A stretch of DNA of 64,000 nucleotides from Streptomyces liliiviolaceus (GCF_018070025.1 NZ_JAGPYQ010000001.1:6882001-6946000), one strand, 5' to 3'; shown: positions 41,150-51,091, counted from the first letter of the stretch. The notes: generated from the letters alone by a model not told the origin. Translations and numbers: made by a program.

Positions 41150-42826
41150 TCAGAGCCGCGCGCAGATGTCGTCGAGCAGTCGCCGCTCGATCGCCTCGTC
41201 CTCGTCGACCCCGCCGAGCATGTAACCGCCGAACTTCATGTGTCCGCTCTCCTGGCCGAGGGCGATCACACCCCGGCCGACATCGGCGATCGCGGCCTCC
41301 ACGTCGGCGAGTTCGACCTCCGTGTTCGTCCGGACGTACAGCTCGGTCAGGCGCCTGGCCGGAATGATCTCGCCATGTGCGGCACGCACCTCGGGGTGTG
41401 CGTGGAAGCTCTCCCAGTACATGCGCGAGCCGGGTATCACACCGGGTGCCGCCACCGAGACGGTGGTGATGGTGCCCCGGTAGGTCTCCGCGAGGGAGAG
41501 CCAGGAGTCCACCTCTTCGCGGAGTTGTTTCCGCGTGGTGCCGGGCAGTCCGAGAATTCCCGAGACATAGATCTTGTAGTCCAGTTCGCTGGCGAGTTCC
41601 AGCGCCTCAAGAACCCGGTCGGGGCCCTTGTTTATCCCTTTGGAGTCGCCCTTCAGCAGCTTCGGGTCGAATGCCTCCAGGCCGACGTTCCACGTGCGGA
41701 CGAATCCCTGGCACAACTTGGCCGACTGGAGGAACTCGAAGACCAGGCCGTAGGCGAGGAGGAACCGCTGGTCACGGAGAACAGGTGAAGCGGCGCAGCG
41801 TTCGGCGAGTTCGTCGAGGTAACCGATGTCGCCCGACCACTGCGCCCGGGAGAAGCCCAGAGTGGAGTCCCCGGCGGCGTAGACATTGGCGCCGAGACCG
41901 CCGACCACTTCTTCGAGTGCCGGAATGATCGAGTCCATGCGGGCGAACTTCGGAGTGAGCCCTTGGATCGAGCAGTGTTTGCAGCGGCGCCCCGGGCGTT
42001 TCCCCCATGTGCAACCGGCGTCCAGCGGCAGGGTGACCATGCGTTTGAGGTCGTAGTGATGGGCGTACCAGACATCGAAGGCCTTGTCGTAGTACCGCTC
42101 AAGCTGGTCCTCGATGAGCGTGTAGTCGGGGAGGATGCGGCGGTCGAGCGGATAGGTGGGGGCGGACTGATTGACGACCCGCGAGTTCTCGCGATAGGCG
42201 AGGGAAGGGACGCGTTTCAGGTCCAGTTGCCCACGTAACGCGTACAGGAGACCGAGCATGGTGAACGGGCCGTTGTTCCCGGTGCTGATGAAATCGACGA
42301 GGCGGTGGCCGTAATGGCCGGTGAGAATCTCCTGATGGAGGATTCCCGCATGATCGTTGCCGAACACGATCACCGCCGCGGGATTCACCCGCTTGATCTC
42401 GGCGGCGACGACGAAGGCCCACAGCGCGGTGGAGGTGTAGACGGTGAACGCCGCCACGTCCGGGGGGTCGGCCGCGATGGCGGCGCGTACGTCCTCCCAG
42501 TCGACATGGCTCAGGTCGAGGTAGGTCCAGGAGAGGTCGGGCAGGAACCGCTGCTGGTAGGTGATCATCTCGACCAGGCCGGAATGCGGGTAGACCGTGC
42601 CCTCGTTCTGGTACCGCTCCTGGCCGTCCACCCCGTCGACGAGGGCCCCGCCGCCCGAGTGGCCGCCCCGGTGGGCCGAGGTGAGGGGCAGAGCGATGTA
42701 CCACACCGACCGGGCGGCGGAGGCCGGACGGCGTCCGGAGCCGGCACCGCCGGGTGGCGGGAACTCCCACTGGAACCGACCATCGATGCCGACGACCTCT
42801 TCCACCGGCTCCAAGCCCATCTCCAT
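41150..42826 (-). CDS. B12-binding-type radical SAM protein with a C-x9-C-x2-C cluster motif
   Basis: 558 residues with start chosen at ATG 42826 (GGGAG 5 bases upstream); TTG or GTG starts lie 24-27 bases further up. Residues about 40-200 resemble a cobalamin-binding Rossmann domain (VWYIALPLTSAHRGG; PPDVAAFTVYTSTALWAF; VIVFGNDHAGILHQEIL), though the classical DxHxxG base-off motif is not seen. The radical SAM barrel starts near 265. The cluster cysteines are Cys272, 282 and 285 (CTWGKRPGRRCKHC), spaced C-x9-C-x2-C rather than C-x3-C-x2-C. That spacing is known in Elp3-type enzymes. Further barrel blocks are VGLEAFDPKLLKGDSKG and SGILGLPGTT. Reaction unknown; radical methylation or rearrangement is possible. 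Confidence 0.83.
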   Translation of the reverse strand: MEMGLEPVEEVVGIDGRFQWEFPPPGGAGSGRRPASAARSVWYIALPLTSAHRGGHSGGGALVDGVDGQERYQNEGTVYPHSGLVEMITYQQRFLPDLSWTYLDLSHVDWEDVRAAIAADPPDVAAFTVYTSTALWAFVVAAEIKRVNPAAVIVFGNDHAGILHQEILTGHYGHRLVDFISTGNNGPFTMLGLLYALRGQLDLKRVPSLAYRENSRVVNQSAPTYPLDRRILPDYTLIEDQLERYYDKAFDVWYAHHYDLKRMVTLPLDAGCTWGKRPGRRCKHCSIQGLTPKFARMDSIIPALEEVVGGLGANVYAAGDSTLGFSRAQWSGDIGYLDELAERCAASPVLRDQRFLLAYGLVFEFLQSAKLCQGFVRTWNVGLEAFDPKLLKGDSKGINKGPDRVLEALELASELDYKIYVSGILGLPGTTRKQLREEVDSWLSLAETYRGTITTVSVAAPGVIPGSRMYWESFHAHPEVRAAHGEIIPARRLTELYVRTNTEVELADVEAAIADVGRGVIALGQESGHMKFGGYMLGGVDEDEAIERRLLDDICARL

Positions 42827-43127
42827 GACGTCTCCCACCGCAGTCGGCACCAAGGAGCCCCAGCGTCGCCACCCGCCCGGACCGTGTCACGCGCCGTTCC
42901 GCTGAGCGGACCGGCGTCGGGAGGGCTCCCCGCGAGGCGTGATCGCCCCGAGGCGAGGTGGCCTCCGCCCGGGGCGGGGGACACCGCTTCGGCGTCCGAA
43001 CGGTACTTTCCGGCCAATTTTCCGCAGGGTCTCCCTTTCGACCGGCGAACGCACGGGACAGGAATGCACGACAGCCCGTGATCGTTCACGATGGAGTACC
43101 ACCCGACGACGTAAGGATCGAAAGCTC
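42827..43127. promoter_or_regulatory. 301-base divergent spacer, radical SAM / aldo-keto reductase
   Basis: No gene seen. A short dyad, ATCGT-tc-ACGAT (43081-43092), lies 36 bases before the aldo/keto reductase start. The left half is GC-rich without recognisable sites. Promoters of both divergent genes should be here. Confidence 0.4.
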
Positions 43128-43958
43128 GTGAGCAAGGTCCCCCCGATCACCCTGAACAACGGCGTCGAGATGCCCCAGCTGGGCTTCGGTGTCTGGCAGG
43201 TGCCGGACGACGAGGCCGAGCGAGCCGTCGCCACCGCGCTGGAGGCCGGGTACCGCAGCATCGACACCGCCGCGATCTACGGCAACGAAGAGGGCACCGG
43301 CAAGGGCCTCGCCTCCTCCGGCATCGCCCGCGAGGACCTCTTCGTCACCACCAAGCTCTGGAACGGCGAACAGGGTTACGACTCGACGCTGCGCGCCTTC
43401 GACGAGTCCCTGGAGAAGCTCGGTCTCGACTACGTGGACCTGTACCTCATCCACTGGCCGATGCCGGACCGGGGCAAGTACGTCGACACGTACAAGGCCT
43501 TCGAGAAGCTGCAGGCCGACGGGCGCGCCAAGTCCATCGGTGTCTCCAACTTCCACCCGGAGTACCTGGAGAAGCTGCTCGACGCGACGTCCGTCGTGCC
43601 GGTCCTCAACCAGGTCGAACTGCACCCGCACCTTCAGCAGTCCGCCTTGCGCGAGTTCCACGCCGAGCACGGCATCGCCACCGAGGCCTGGTCCCCGCTC
43701 GGCCAGGGCAAGGGCCTCCTGGAGGTCCCGGCCATCGTGGCCATCGCCCGCAAGCACGACCGTACGCCCGCCCAGGTCGTCCTGCGCTGGCACCTCCAGC
43801 TGGGCAATGTGGTGATCCCCAAGTCCGTGACACCGTCCCGGATCAAGGAGAACATCGACGTCTTCGGCTTCACGCTCGACGCCGAGGACATCGCCGCGAT
43901 CACCGCCCTCGACGAGGGCCGCCGCCTGGGTTCCGACCCGGCGACGGTCAACGACTGA
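43128..43958 (+). CDS. Aldo/keto reductase
   Basis: 276 residues with start at GTG 43128 (MSKVPPITLNNGVEMPQLGFG), the normal family start, preceded by AAGGAT. It is a TIM barrel with the catalytic tetrad visible: Asp in RSIDTAAIYG, Tyr in AIYGNEEG, Lys in TTKLWN and His in YLIHWPMP. NADPH-binding residues lie in IPKSVTPSRIKEN. It resembles 2,5-diketo-gluconate/methylglyoxal reductases (DkgA/MorB type). Role: reduction of aldehydes or keto-sugars. Confidence 0.95.
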   Translation: MSKVPPITLNNGVEMPQLGFGVWQVPDDEAERAVATALEAGYRSIDTAAIYGNEEGTGKGLASSGIAREDLFVTTKLWNGEQGYDSTLRAFDESLEKLGLDYVDLYLIHWPMPDRGKYVDTYKAFEKLQADGRAKSIGVSNFHPEYLEKLLDATSVVPVLNQVELHPHLQQSALREFHAEHGIATEAWSPLGQGKGLLEVPAIVAIARKHDRTPAQVVLRWHLQLGNVVIPKSVTPSRIKENIDVFGFTLDAEDIAAITALDEGRRLGSDPATVND

Positions 43959-43980
43959 GCGCGCGGCAGCATGACCGGAC

Positions 43981-44016
43981 GATGGAGCCGCCGCCCGGTC
44001 GGGCGGCGGCTCCATC
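43981..44016. terminator. Perfect 16-base-stem bidirectional terminator
   Basis: Left arm 43981-43996 (GATGGAGCCGCCGCCC), loop GGTC, right arm 44001-44016, fully complementary. It lies 22 bases after the aldo/keto reductase stop and 25 bases beyond the convergent SDR stop, so it can end both transcripts. Confidence 0.85.
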
Positions 44017-44041
44017 GGTGTCCGCCAGGGGTTCGCCCGGC

Positions 44042-44743
44042 TCAGACCGGCTGACCGATCGGCCGTACGACCACGGTGTTGACGTCGACCCCGGCAGGCC
44101 GGCGGATCGCCCAGACGACCGACTCCGCGAGCTGGTCCGAGGTGAGCAGATGGCCGGGCGGCAGGCTGCCGTAGCTGTCCCAGAACGGGGTCTCCACCCG
44201 TCCCGGGGAGATCAGTGTCACTCCCACCCCGTACTCGGTGACCTGCCGGCGGGTGTTCTCGGCGAGGCCGGTCACGGCCCACTTCGTCGCCCCGTAGATG
44301 TTGCCGGGCGAGTGGACGTGCCCCGCCACGCTGCCGACGAGCACGATCCGGCCGCGGGTCTCCTTCAGCTGCTCGATCGACGCCCGGACGAGCAGCGCGG
44401 GTCCGAGCACATTGGTCAGCACCATGTCCCGCCAGCCGGCCGGATCACCCTCGGCGACGGTGTCGTGCGTGGCGTACCCGGCGTTGGCGACGACGGTGTC
44501 GAGGCGTCCGAACTTCTCCACCGTCGCCGCGACCGCGGCCCGCACCTGGTCGTAGTCGGCCGCGTCGCCCTGGACCGTCAACAGCCCATCCGGTGTGCCG
44601 AGTTGCTCCGCGAATCCGCGCAGCCGCTCCTCCCCGCGGCCCGTCACGGTCACCCGGTGTCCGGCGTCGAGCAGGTGGCGGGCGACCGCCGCCCCGATTC
44701 CACTGCCGCCGCCGGTGATGAGTGCGACCGGTGAACCTGTCAT
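44042..44743 (-). CDS. Short-chain dehydrogenase/reductase (SDR)
   Basis: 233 residues with start at ATG 44743 (MTGSPVALITGG), preceded by GGGGGATC. The cofactor motif GGGSGIG, the NAG block (VVANAGYA), the catalytic Ser in LVGSVAGHVH and YGATK give the usual Ser-Tyr-Lys set. A PG motif follows (ISPGRVETPFW). It is a classical NAD(P)-dependent oxidoreductase. It is convergent with the aldo/keto reductase gene. Substrate unknown. Confidence 0.94.
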   Translation of the reverse strand: MTGSPVALITGGGSGIGAAVARHLLDAGHRVTVTGRGEERLRGFAEQLGTPDGLLTVQGDAADYDQVRAAVAATVEKFGRLDTVVANAGYATHDTVAEGDPAGWRDMVLTNVLGPALLVRASIEQLKETRGRIVLVGSVAGHVHSPGNIYGATKWAVTGLAENTRRQVTEYGVGVTLISPGRVETPFWDSYGSLPPGHLLTSDQLAESVVWAIRRPAGVDVNTVVVRPIGQPV

Positions 44744-44858
44744 GTGATCCCCCAAGACGTGTGCGACCACGCCGTGTCCGGCGAGGTGCCCGGAGTCCAC
44801 CACTTGGAGCACACTCGATGTCAACACCGGCCGAACGGGACATGGTTATGGGGGCGGA

Positions 44859-45776
44859 TTACGGCTTCACCCCCACGTACACCGTCAGTGCCGTGAGCAC
44901 GAACACGTCCGGCCGGTGGTGCACGCTCGCCTTGTTCTCCGGGTCGAGGAGCCGGTCGAGGGTGGCGCGGTCGTCGGCGTCGAGGGCTTCGGCGAGGCCG
45001 TCGCGGCGGTGGCCGAGGGAGGTGGCGACGAACGCGCGGGCCTCGTCGGAGGCGGGGGCGGGGAGGTCGAGCAGGAAGGTACGGGTCGCGGTGTGGCGCA
45101 GGCCCACCGCGGAGAGCAGGGCCGGCCAGTCCTCGACGTCCTCCACGACGGCACCGGGCAGCTCGGCCCGCATCCGGGCGAACCACTCCTGCTCGATCGC
45201 GTCCATCCGGGCCTGCAGTCCGGGGCGGCCGATGCCGAAGTCGCGCGGGAGATAGCGCGAGGGCAGGCCGCCTTCCAGGAGCGCGAGGGTGCCGCCCGGT
45301 GCGAGCCGGTCGGCGAAGCCCGCGAGGGCGCCCCGCTGGTCGCCGACGTGGTGCAGGGACCTGCTCGCCCAGAGCAGGTCGGCCGGGTACTCCAGATCGC
45401 CGAGCCCGTCGCCCAGCTCCGCCCGCAGTGTGCCGAAGCGGTCGGCGATGCCCCGCCGGGCGGCGCGTTCGCGGGCCCGCTCCAGAAGGGGTTCCTCCCC
45501 GTCCACCGCGACGACCCGGGCGCCGGGGAAGGTGTCGGCGAGCAGACAGGAGATGACACCGGGTCCGCTGCCCGCGTCCACGATCAGCTCGGGGTCCGGC
45601 CGCATCTCGCGCAGCCAGCTCGCCGCCTGCGTGTAGAGCGGACCGAACAGCTCGGCCTCCTGCTCCAGCATGGGAAGCATCTCGGCGAAGTCGATGTGGG
45701 TGTCGCCGTGGCTGTGGCCATGAGCATGACCGTGGCCGTGATCGTTGCCGTCGTGCTGTTCGTGACCGTGCGCCAT
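44859..45776 (-). CDS. SAM-dependent methyltransferase with His-rich N-terminus
   Basis: 305 residues from ATG at 45776 (MAHGHEQHDGNDHGHG). The first 27 residues contain about ten His in HG/HAHG/HSHG alternation, like metal-binding tails of nickel or zinc proteins. A class I methyltransferase domain follows: motif I LIVDAGSGPGVISCLLAD, the acidic end of strand 2 VVAVDGEE, and motif IV-like LLWASRSLHHVGD. It is cytoplasmic. The His stretch may bind Ni, Co or Zn, but the target of methylation is unknown. Confidence 0.9.
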   Translation of the reverse strand: MAHGHEQHDGNDHGHGHAHGHSHGDTHIDFAEMLPMLEQEAELFGPLYTQAASWLREMRPDPELIVDAGSGPGVISCLLADTFPGARVVAVDGEEPLLERARERAARRGIADRFGTLRAELGDGLGDLEYPADLLWASRSLHHVGDQRGALAGFADRLAPGGTLALLEGGLPSRYLPRDFGIGRPGLQARMDAIEQEWFARMRAELPGAVVEDVEDWPALLSAVGLRHTATRTFLLDLPAPASDEARAFVATSLGHRRDGLAEALDADDRATLDRLLDPENKASVHHRPDVFVLTALTVYVGVKP

Positions 45777-45876
45777 GGCTGCGAGCCTTTCGTTCGGGAT
45801 GCGTCCAGCCTGCTCCCGCCTCCCGAAAACAGCCACTCACCTTGCCGAAACAGCAACGGTCCCCCGCACCCCCATG

Positions 45877-45896
45877 AGGGGCGCGGGGAACGGCGC
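45877..45896. repeat. Copy of the dispersed GC-rich intergenic repeat
   Basis: Reverse copy (AGGGGCGCGGGGAACGGCGC) between the methyltransferase and GH6 genes, 41 bases beyond the GH6 stop. It is preceded by CCCCCAT, giving a small dyad. Confidence 0.8.
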
Positions 45897-45936
45897 AATC
45901 TTTTGATCTTTCAGGTGACCGAGCAGAAAGCGCAGG

Positions 45937-47649
45937 TCACAGAGCGGGATACGCGTTCTTCATGAGCTCCTGGAACTGCGCCGAGAACCAGTGCCCCGAC
46001 AGCGGCGCGTTCGCCAGCGACCCCGACATGTTGTTGTTGTTCCGCGGGTTGCCGGTGTACGTCGGGTCGCACATGCGGTCGAAGCCCTTGCCCTCGTCGT
46101 TCGGGATGGCGGTGCTCGACCCGTCCGACTCGCCCGGAGGCTTCATCCAGACGTACGCGTCGATCCCGGTCGCCGGCGCCGCCTGCGGCCGCTCGCCGAG
46201 GCCCGCACCGGACTGGTTGCACCAGTTGCCGAGGTGGATGCGCCGGTCGTAGCGGCCACCGTCGATGTACGTGTCCACGGTGGTCGTCGGCCCGGCGGCG
46301 GTGGGCCGTGCCGTGCCGCCCCAGCCGTTGCGGGAGGTGTCGATCAGCATGCCGATGCCGGACGGGAAGCCGATCGAGACCAGCTGGGCGCGCATGGCCT
46401 GCGCGTACGACTGCTCGTCGACGTAACGGTTCCAGTCGATCCACTTCGACAGACGTACCGACGTGCCGTTCACCGAGTCGTTGATCGTGAAGTGGTCCTC
46501 CTTCGTGGCGCTGTAGTTGGCCGTGTTCACGATGAAGCCGTGCACGTCGGCGACGGTCGCGCCCTCGGCGGAGGCGGCCTCCTTGAAGAGCGCCGCGGAG
46601 GGTGCGAAGTTGTCGTCCCAGCCGAGCCAGCCGTGGTGTCCGGCGTCGATGTAGTTGTAGACGTTGGGCACGTCGCCGAGCTTGTTCAGCGCGTAGCCGA
46701 CGCCCTTCTGGTAGTTGCCGTTCGCCTTCATCGTGTCGCAGTTGGCCGTGGCGGTGGCCCGCGGCGAGACGTTGGTGACGAGGTTCGGCAGCGAGTCGAT
46801 CTCGACGGTGGTGACGATGCGCAGACCCGCGTACTTGGTGTCGGCGAGGATCGCCGCGATCGGGTCGATGTACTGGGTCTTGTACTTGTCGATCTCCGTC
46901 GGGCCCAGCTCTCCGTTGGACGCCAGGGCGGCGCAGTCACGGCCGGGCAGGTTGTAGATGACCAGCTGGACGACCAGCTGGTCCGAGCCCTTCTGGGCCA
47001 GCGCGGCGTCCAGGTGGGCACGCAGGCCCATGCCGCCGTTCACACCGTTGATCGCGGCGATCCGGTCGAGCCACACACCGGTCGGCTGGTTGGCGATACG
47101 GCTGCCGCCGGTCTCCGCGGTGGCCTTCGCCTTCCACTCCGGGTTCACGTACACCTTGGCGCCGGCGTACGGGTTGTCCACGCGGCTGCCCGTGCCGGGA
47201 TCGGTCGGGTCCGTGGGATCCGTGCCGCCGTCGTCGACGTTGCAGGTCACCCCGTCGAGGGTGAAGGTGGTGGGCAGCGCGTTGGTGCCGCTGTAGGTGC
47301 CGTTGAAGCCGAAGCTGACCGAACTCCCGGTACCCAGCGTGCCGTTGTAGCTCTCGTTCGCGGCGGTGACCGCGGTGCCGCTCTGGCTGAACTTGGCGTT
47401 CCAGCCGCTGGTGACCTTCTGGTTGCCGGCGTACGACCACTTCACGGCCCAACTGGACTTGGCCGCGCTGTTGTTGGTGACCGTCACCGCCGTGGTGAAG
47501 CCGGTGTCCCACTGGTTCTGCACCTTGTACTCGACGGTGCAGGGGACGGCGGCCGCGCCGACGTCCGGGGGTATCGCCGCGACGGCGGCGCCCGCGGTCC
47601 CGGCGACCAGCGCCAGCGCCGCGAGAAGTGCAGTTCTGGTACGGCTCAT
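45937..47649 (-). CDS. Secreted GH6 cellulase (cellobiohydrolase/endoglucanase) with N-terminal CBM2
   Basis: 570 residues from ATG at 47649. The signal peptide (about 1-24) is followed by a CBM2 cellulose-binding module (about 36-137, framed by Cys: VPCTVEYKVQNQWDTGF ... LDGVTCNV). A short Asp/Thr/Pro linker leads to a GH6 domain from about 155. GH6 blocks include NPYAGAKVYVNPEWKAKA, VVQLVIYNLPGRDCAALASNG, VYNYIDAGHHGWLGW and the GIDAYVWMKPPGESDG block. The enzyme cuts cellulose from the non-reducing end or internally with inversion. It is divergent from GH48, and two CebR-type sites lie between them. Confidence 0.95.
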   Translation of the reverse strand: MSRTRTALLAALALVAGTAGAAVAAIPPDVGAAAVPCTVEYKVQNQWDTGFTTAVTVTNNSAAKSSWAVKWSYAGNQKVTSGWNAKFSQSGTAVTAANESYNGTLGTGSSVSFGFNGTYSGTNALPTTFTLDGVTCNVDDGGTDPTDPTDPGTGSRVDNPYAGAKVYVNPEWKAKATAETGGSRIANQPTGVWLDRIAAINGVNGGMGLRAHLDAALAQKGSDQLVVQLVIYNLPGRDCAALASNGELGPTEIDKYKTQYIDPIAAILADTKYAGLRIVTTVEIDSLPNLVTNVSPRATATANCDTMKANGNYQKGVGYALNKLGDVPNVYNYIDAGHHGWLGWDDNFAPSAALFKEAASAEGATVADVHGFIVNTANYSATKEDHFTINDSVNGTSVRLSKWIDWNRYVDEQSYAQAMRAQLVSIGFPSGIGMLIDTSRNGWGGTARPTAAGPTTTVDTYIDGGRYDRRIHLGNWCNQSGAGLGERPQAAPATGIDAYVWMKPPGESDGSSTAIPNDEGKGFDRMCDPTYTGNPRNNNNMSGSLANAPLSGHWFSAQFQELMKNAYPAL

Positions 47650-47890
47650 GTGCGGGGTGTCCTATTCGTCGAGGGCGCGCGGAAGCCCGCGGCCCGATGC
47701 CGAACGACGTGGTGGTGCCGTCGTGAGGAGTTCGGAGCCCGGAGCACGTCGAAGCACGTCACGGCGCGGCCGATGAAGGAGTGCACCCGCGCCGACCGCT
47801 CAAGGCCGGCCACCGGAAAAAGTGAACGCGGGGGTGGTGCATGAGCGACTCCTTGCAGTGCGGTCGCGTCGTGACGGACGCGTCGACTGG

Positions 47891-47904
47891 TGGAACCGCT
47901 CCCA
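47891..47904. promoter_or_regulatory. Imperfect CebR-type operator
   Basis: TGGAACCGCTCCCA, two mismatches from the TGGGAGCGCTCCCA palindrome bound by the cellobiose-responsive LacI-family repressor CebR in Streptomyces. It is 242 bases from the GH6 start. Confidence 0.65.
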
Positions 47905-48022
47905 CTGGTGCGGACGAAGGTAGCGCCAAGTGTTGGTAAACGACAGAGGAGTTGCACTCTTGATCTATCGAATCATTTCGACTCTTCAAGCACCTTGACC
48001 CCTTGCACCCCTCTCTCCAATA

Positions 48023-48036
48023 TGGGAGCGCTCCCA
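48023..48036. promoter_or_regulatory. Perfect CebR operator
   Basis: TGGGAGCGCTCCCA, a perfect 14-base palindrome, 62 bases before the GH48 start. CebR binds this sequence and is released by cellobiose. Confidence 0.85.
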
Positions 48037-48097
48037 CTGGTTCAAGGCTTGTTGCTCCTCCCCCCCATCTCCGAGCCGCAAGGAGAGGAACCAGAAC

Positions 48098-51010
48098 ATG
48101 GCACCCAGACGCAGACGCCGTGCGCGGCGGATGTGGACAGCCGTGGTGGCGGCCCTCGCGCTCCCGCTGACCATGCTCACCACCGGTACAACTCCTGCAC
48201 AGGCGGCGGCCGTTCAGTGCAGCGTCGACTACAGGACGAACGACTGGGGCTCCGGTTTCACCGCCGAGCTCACCCTCACCAACCGCGGCACGGAGGCGAT
48301 CAGCGGCTGGACCCTGACGTACGGCTACACCGGCAACCAGCAGCTGAGCAGCGGCTGGAGCGGCACCTGGTCGCAGTCCGGGAAGACCGTCACCGCGACG
48401 AACGCGTCCTGGAACGGGACCATCGCGGTCGGGGCTGCCGTCACGACCGGCGCCCAGTTCACCTACAGCGGCACCAACACCGCGCCCACCTCCTTCGCCA
48501 TCAACGGCACGACCTGCGCCGGCGCCCATCAGCCGCCGATCACGGTGCTGACCAGCCCCGCGGCGGGTGCCGTGTACTCCCAGGGGACGGCGGTCCCGCT
48601 CGCCGCGACGGCCGCGGCGGCGGACGGCGCCACGATCAGCAAGGTCGAGTTCTACGACGACACGACCCTGCTGGGCACCGACACCAGCTCGCCGTACTCG
48701 CTCTCGGCCACGGGATTGACCGTGGGCAGTCATTCGTTGCTGGCGAAGGCGTACGACAGTCTGGGCGCCTCCGCCGAGTCAACTCCGGTGGGCATCACGG
48801 TCGCCTCGGGTCCCGCGGTGGTGGTCTCACCGACCCAACTCGGCGTCCAGCAGGGCAAGACGGGCACGTACGACGTCAAGCTCTCGACCCAGCCCTCGGC
48901 GAACGTGACCGTGTCGACCGCTCGCGCGAGCGGCAACACGGGGCTGTCCGTCACCGGCGGGGCGTCGCTGACCTTCACCCCGTCGAACTGGGCCACGGCC
49001 CAGAAGGTGACCGTCACCGCCAATGCCACGGGCACCGGCTCGGCCGTCTTCGACTCGACGGCCACCGGGCACGCCAAGGCGTCGGTGACCGTCACCCAGC
49101 TCGCCGCGTCGAAGGAGTACGACGCCCGCTTCCTGGACCTCTACGGGAAGATCACCAACCCGGCGAACGGCTACTTCTCGCCGGAGGGCATCCCGTACCA
49201 CTCGGTGGAGACCCTGATCGTCGAGGCGCCCGACCACGGGCATGAGACGACGTCCGAGGCGTACAGCTATCTGCTGTGGCTGCAGGCCATGTACGGCAAG
49301 GTCACGGGCGACTGGTCGAAGTTCAACGGCGCCTGGGACATCATGGAGAAGTTCATGATCCCCACGCACGCCGACCAGCCGACCAACTCGTTCTACAACG
49401 CCTCGAAGCCGGCGACGTACGCACCCGAGCTGGACACGCCGAACGAGTACCCGGCGCAGCTCGACTCGGGGATCTCGGTCGGCCCGGACCCGATCGCGGC
49501 GGAGCTGAAGAGCGCGTACGGCACGGACGACGTGTACGGCATGCACTGGCTGCAGGACGTGGACAACGTCTACGGGTACGGCAACTCGCCGGGCAAGTGC
49601 GAGGCGGGCCCGGCCGACACCGGCCCCTCGTACATCAACACCTTCCAGCGCGGTGCGCAGGAGTCGGTGTGGGAGACGGTGCCGCAGCCGACCTGCGACG
49701 CCTTCAAGTACGGCGGTACGAACGGGTACTTGGACCTGTTCACCAAGGACGCCTCGTACGCCAAGCAGTGGAAGTTCACCAACGCCCCCGACGCCGACGC
49801 GCGGGCCGTGCAGGCCGCGTACTGGGCGGACATCTGGGCCGAGGCGCAGGGCAAGGGCGCGGACGTGTCCGCGACCGTCGGCAAGGCGGCGAAGATGGGT
49901 GACTATCTCCGCTACTCGATGTACGACAAGTACTTCAAGAAGATCGGCAACTGTGTGGGTCCGTCGACCTGCCCGGCGGGCACCGGCAAGGACGCCTCGC
50001 ACTACCTGCTGAACTGGTACTACGCGTGGGGCGGCGCGACCGACGCCTCGGCGGGCTGGGCCTGGCGCATCGGCTCCAGCCACACCCACGGCGGCTACCA
50101 GAACCCCCTCGCGGCGTACGCGCTCAGCTCGTACGCCGACCTGAAGCCCAAGTCGGCGACAGGGCAGGCGGACTGGGCCAAGTCCCTGGGCCGGCAACTG
50201 GAGTTCTACCGGTGGCTGCAGTCCAGCGAGGGAGCCATCGCGGGCGGCGCCACCAACAGCTGGCAGGGCCGCTACGCGACACCGCCCTCCGGGACGCCGA
50301 CCTTCTACGGCATGTACTACGACGAGAAGCCCGTCTACCACGACCCGCCGTCCAACCAGTGGTTCGGCTTCCAGGCGTGGTCGATGGAGCGGGTCGCCGA
50401 GTACTACCAGCAGACGGGCAACGCGGACGCGAAGACCGTCCTCGACAAGTGGGTCGACTGGGCGCTGGCCAACACCACGGTCAACCCTGACGGCACCTTC
50501 CGGATCCCGAGCACGCTCCAGTGGTCGGGCAAGCCGGACACCTGGAACGCGTCGAGTCCCGGTGCCAACACGGGACTTCATGTCACCGTCGCCGACTACA
50601 CGAACGACGTCGGGGTGGCGGCCGCGTACGCCAAGACCCTGACGTACTACGCGGACCGGTCCGGTGACACCGAGGCGAAGACCACGGCGAAGGCGCTGCT
50701 CGACGGCATGTGGGCGAACAACCAGGACGCGCTGGGTGTCGCGGTGCCGGAGACGCGGGCCGACTACAACCGGTTCGACGACTCGGTGTACGTGCCGAGC
50801 GGGTGGAGCGGCACGATGCCGAACGGGGACGCCGTGAACTCGTCGTCGACGTTCGACTCGATCCGGTCGTTCTACGAGGACGATCCGGCTTGGTCGAAGA
50901 TCGAGGCGTATCTGGCCGGCGGGGCCGCGCCCTCTTTCACGTATCACCGGTTCTGGGCCCAGGCGGATATCGCCCTCGCCATGGGCTCTTACGCGGAGCT
51001 TCTCGAATAA
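48098..51010 (+). CDS. Secreted GH48 cellulase with CBM2 and two Ig-like modules
   Basis: 970 residues from ATG at 48098 with AAGGAGAGG upstream. After an Arg-rich signal peptide (about 1-36) comes CBM2 (about 38-143). An Ig-like module ([18 protein letters not shown], about 148-235) and a second beta-sandwich ([21 protein letters not shown], about 238-333) follow. The GH48 catalytic domain runs from about 340 to 970, beginning [22 protein letters not shown]. The proposed acid Glu is in [15 protein letters not shown]48 enzymes are processive reducing-end cellobiohydrolases that synergise with GH6. The neighbouring GH6 gene and shared CebR sites fit this. Confidence 0.95.
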   Translation: MAPRRRRRARRMWTAVVAALALPLTMLTTGTTPAQAAAVQCSVDYRTNDWGSGFTAELTLTNRGTEAISGWTLTYGYTGNQQLSSGWSGTWSQSGKTVTATNASWNGTIAVGAAVTTGAQFTYSGTNTAPTSFAINGTTCAGAHQPPITVLTSPAAGAVYSQGTAVPLAATAAAADGATISKVEFYDDTTLLGTDTSSPYSLSATGLTVGSHSLLAKAYDSLGASAESTPVGITVASGPAVVVSPTQLGVQQGKTGTYDVKLSTQPSANVTVSTARASGNTGLSVTGGASLTFTPSNWATAQKVTVTANATGTGSAVFDSTATGHAKASVTVTQLAASKEYDARFLDLYGKITNPANGYFSPEGIPYHSVETLIVEAPDHGHETTSEAYSYLLWLQAMYGKVTGDWSKFNGAWDIMEKFMIPTHADQPTNSFYNASKPATYAPELDTPNEYPAQLDSGISVGPDPIAAELKSAYGTDDVYGMHWLQDVDNVYGYGNSPGKCEAGPADTGPSYINTFQRGAQESVWETVPQPTCDAFKYGGTNGYLDLFTKDASYAKQWKFTNAPDADARAVQAAYWADIWAEAQGKGADVSATVGKAAKMGDYLRYSMYDKYFKKIGNCVGPSTCPAGTGKDASHYLLNWYYAWGGATDASAGWAWRIGSSHTHGGYQNPLAAYALSSYADLKPKSATGQADWAKSLGRQLEFYRWLQSSEGAIAGGATNSWQGRYATPPSGTPTFYGMYYDEKPVYHDPPSNQWFGFQAWSMERVAEYYQQTGNADAKTVLDKWVDWALANTTVNPDGTFRIPSTLQWSGKPDTWNASSPGANTGLHVTVADYTNDVGVAAAYAKTLTYYADRSGDTEAKTTAKALLDGMWANNQDALGVAVPETRADYNRFDDSVYVPSGWSGTMPNGDAVNSSSTFDSIRSFYEDDPAWSKIEAYLAGGAAPSFTYHRFWAQADIALAMGSYAELLE

Positions 51011-51070
51011 GCCCCGCAGTTCGCTCCGCGGGAAGGTCGGTACGTCGGCTGCGGCTTGTCCGTGGCTGGT

Positions 51071-51091
51071 CGCGCAGTTCCCCGCGCCCCT
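51071..51091. repeat. Copy of the dispersed GC-rich intergenic repeat
   Basis: Forward copy 61 bases after the GH48 stop, between GH48 and GH74. Confidence 0.85.

Larger units (their letters stand above)
47650..48097. promoter_or_regulatory. 448-base divergent control region, GH6 / GH48
   Basis: No gene. It contains two CebR-type palindromes (47891-47904 and 48023-48036), an AT-richer promoter stretch around 47935-48000 and the leaders of both cellulase genes. Joint induction by cello-oligosaccharides is expected. Confidence 0.75.

Noticed and set aside
36432-42826. Natural product gene cluster around the AfsR-like regulator and radical SAM gene
   Set aside because: No PKS, NRPS, terpene synthase or RiPP precursor is recognisable between 34 and 46 kb; the genes look independent.
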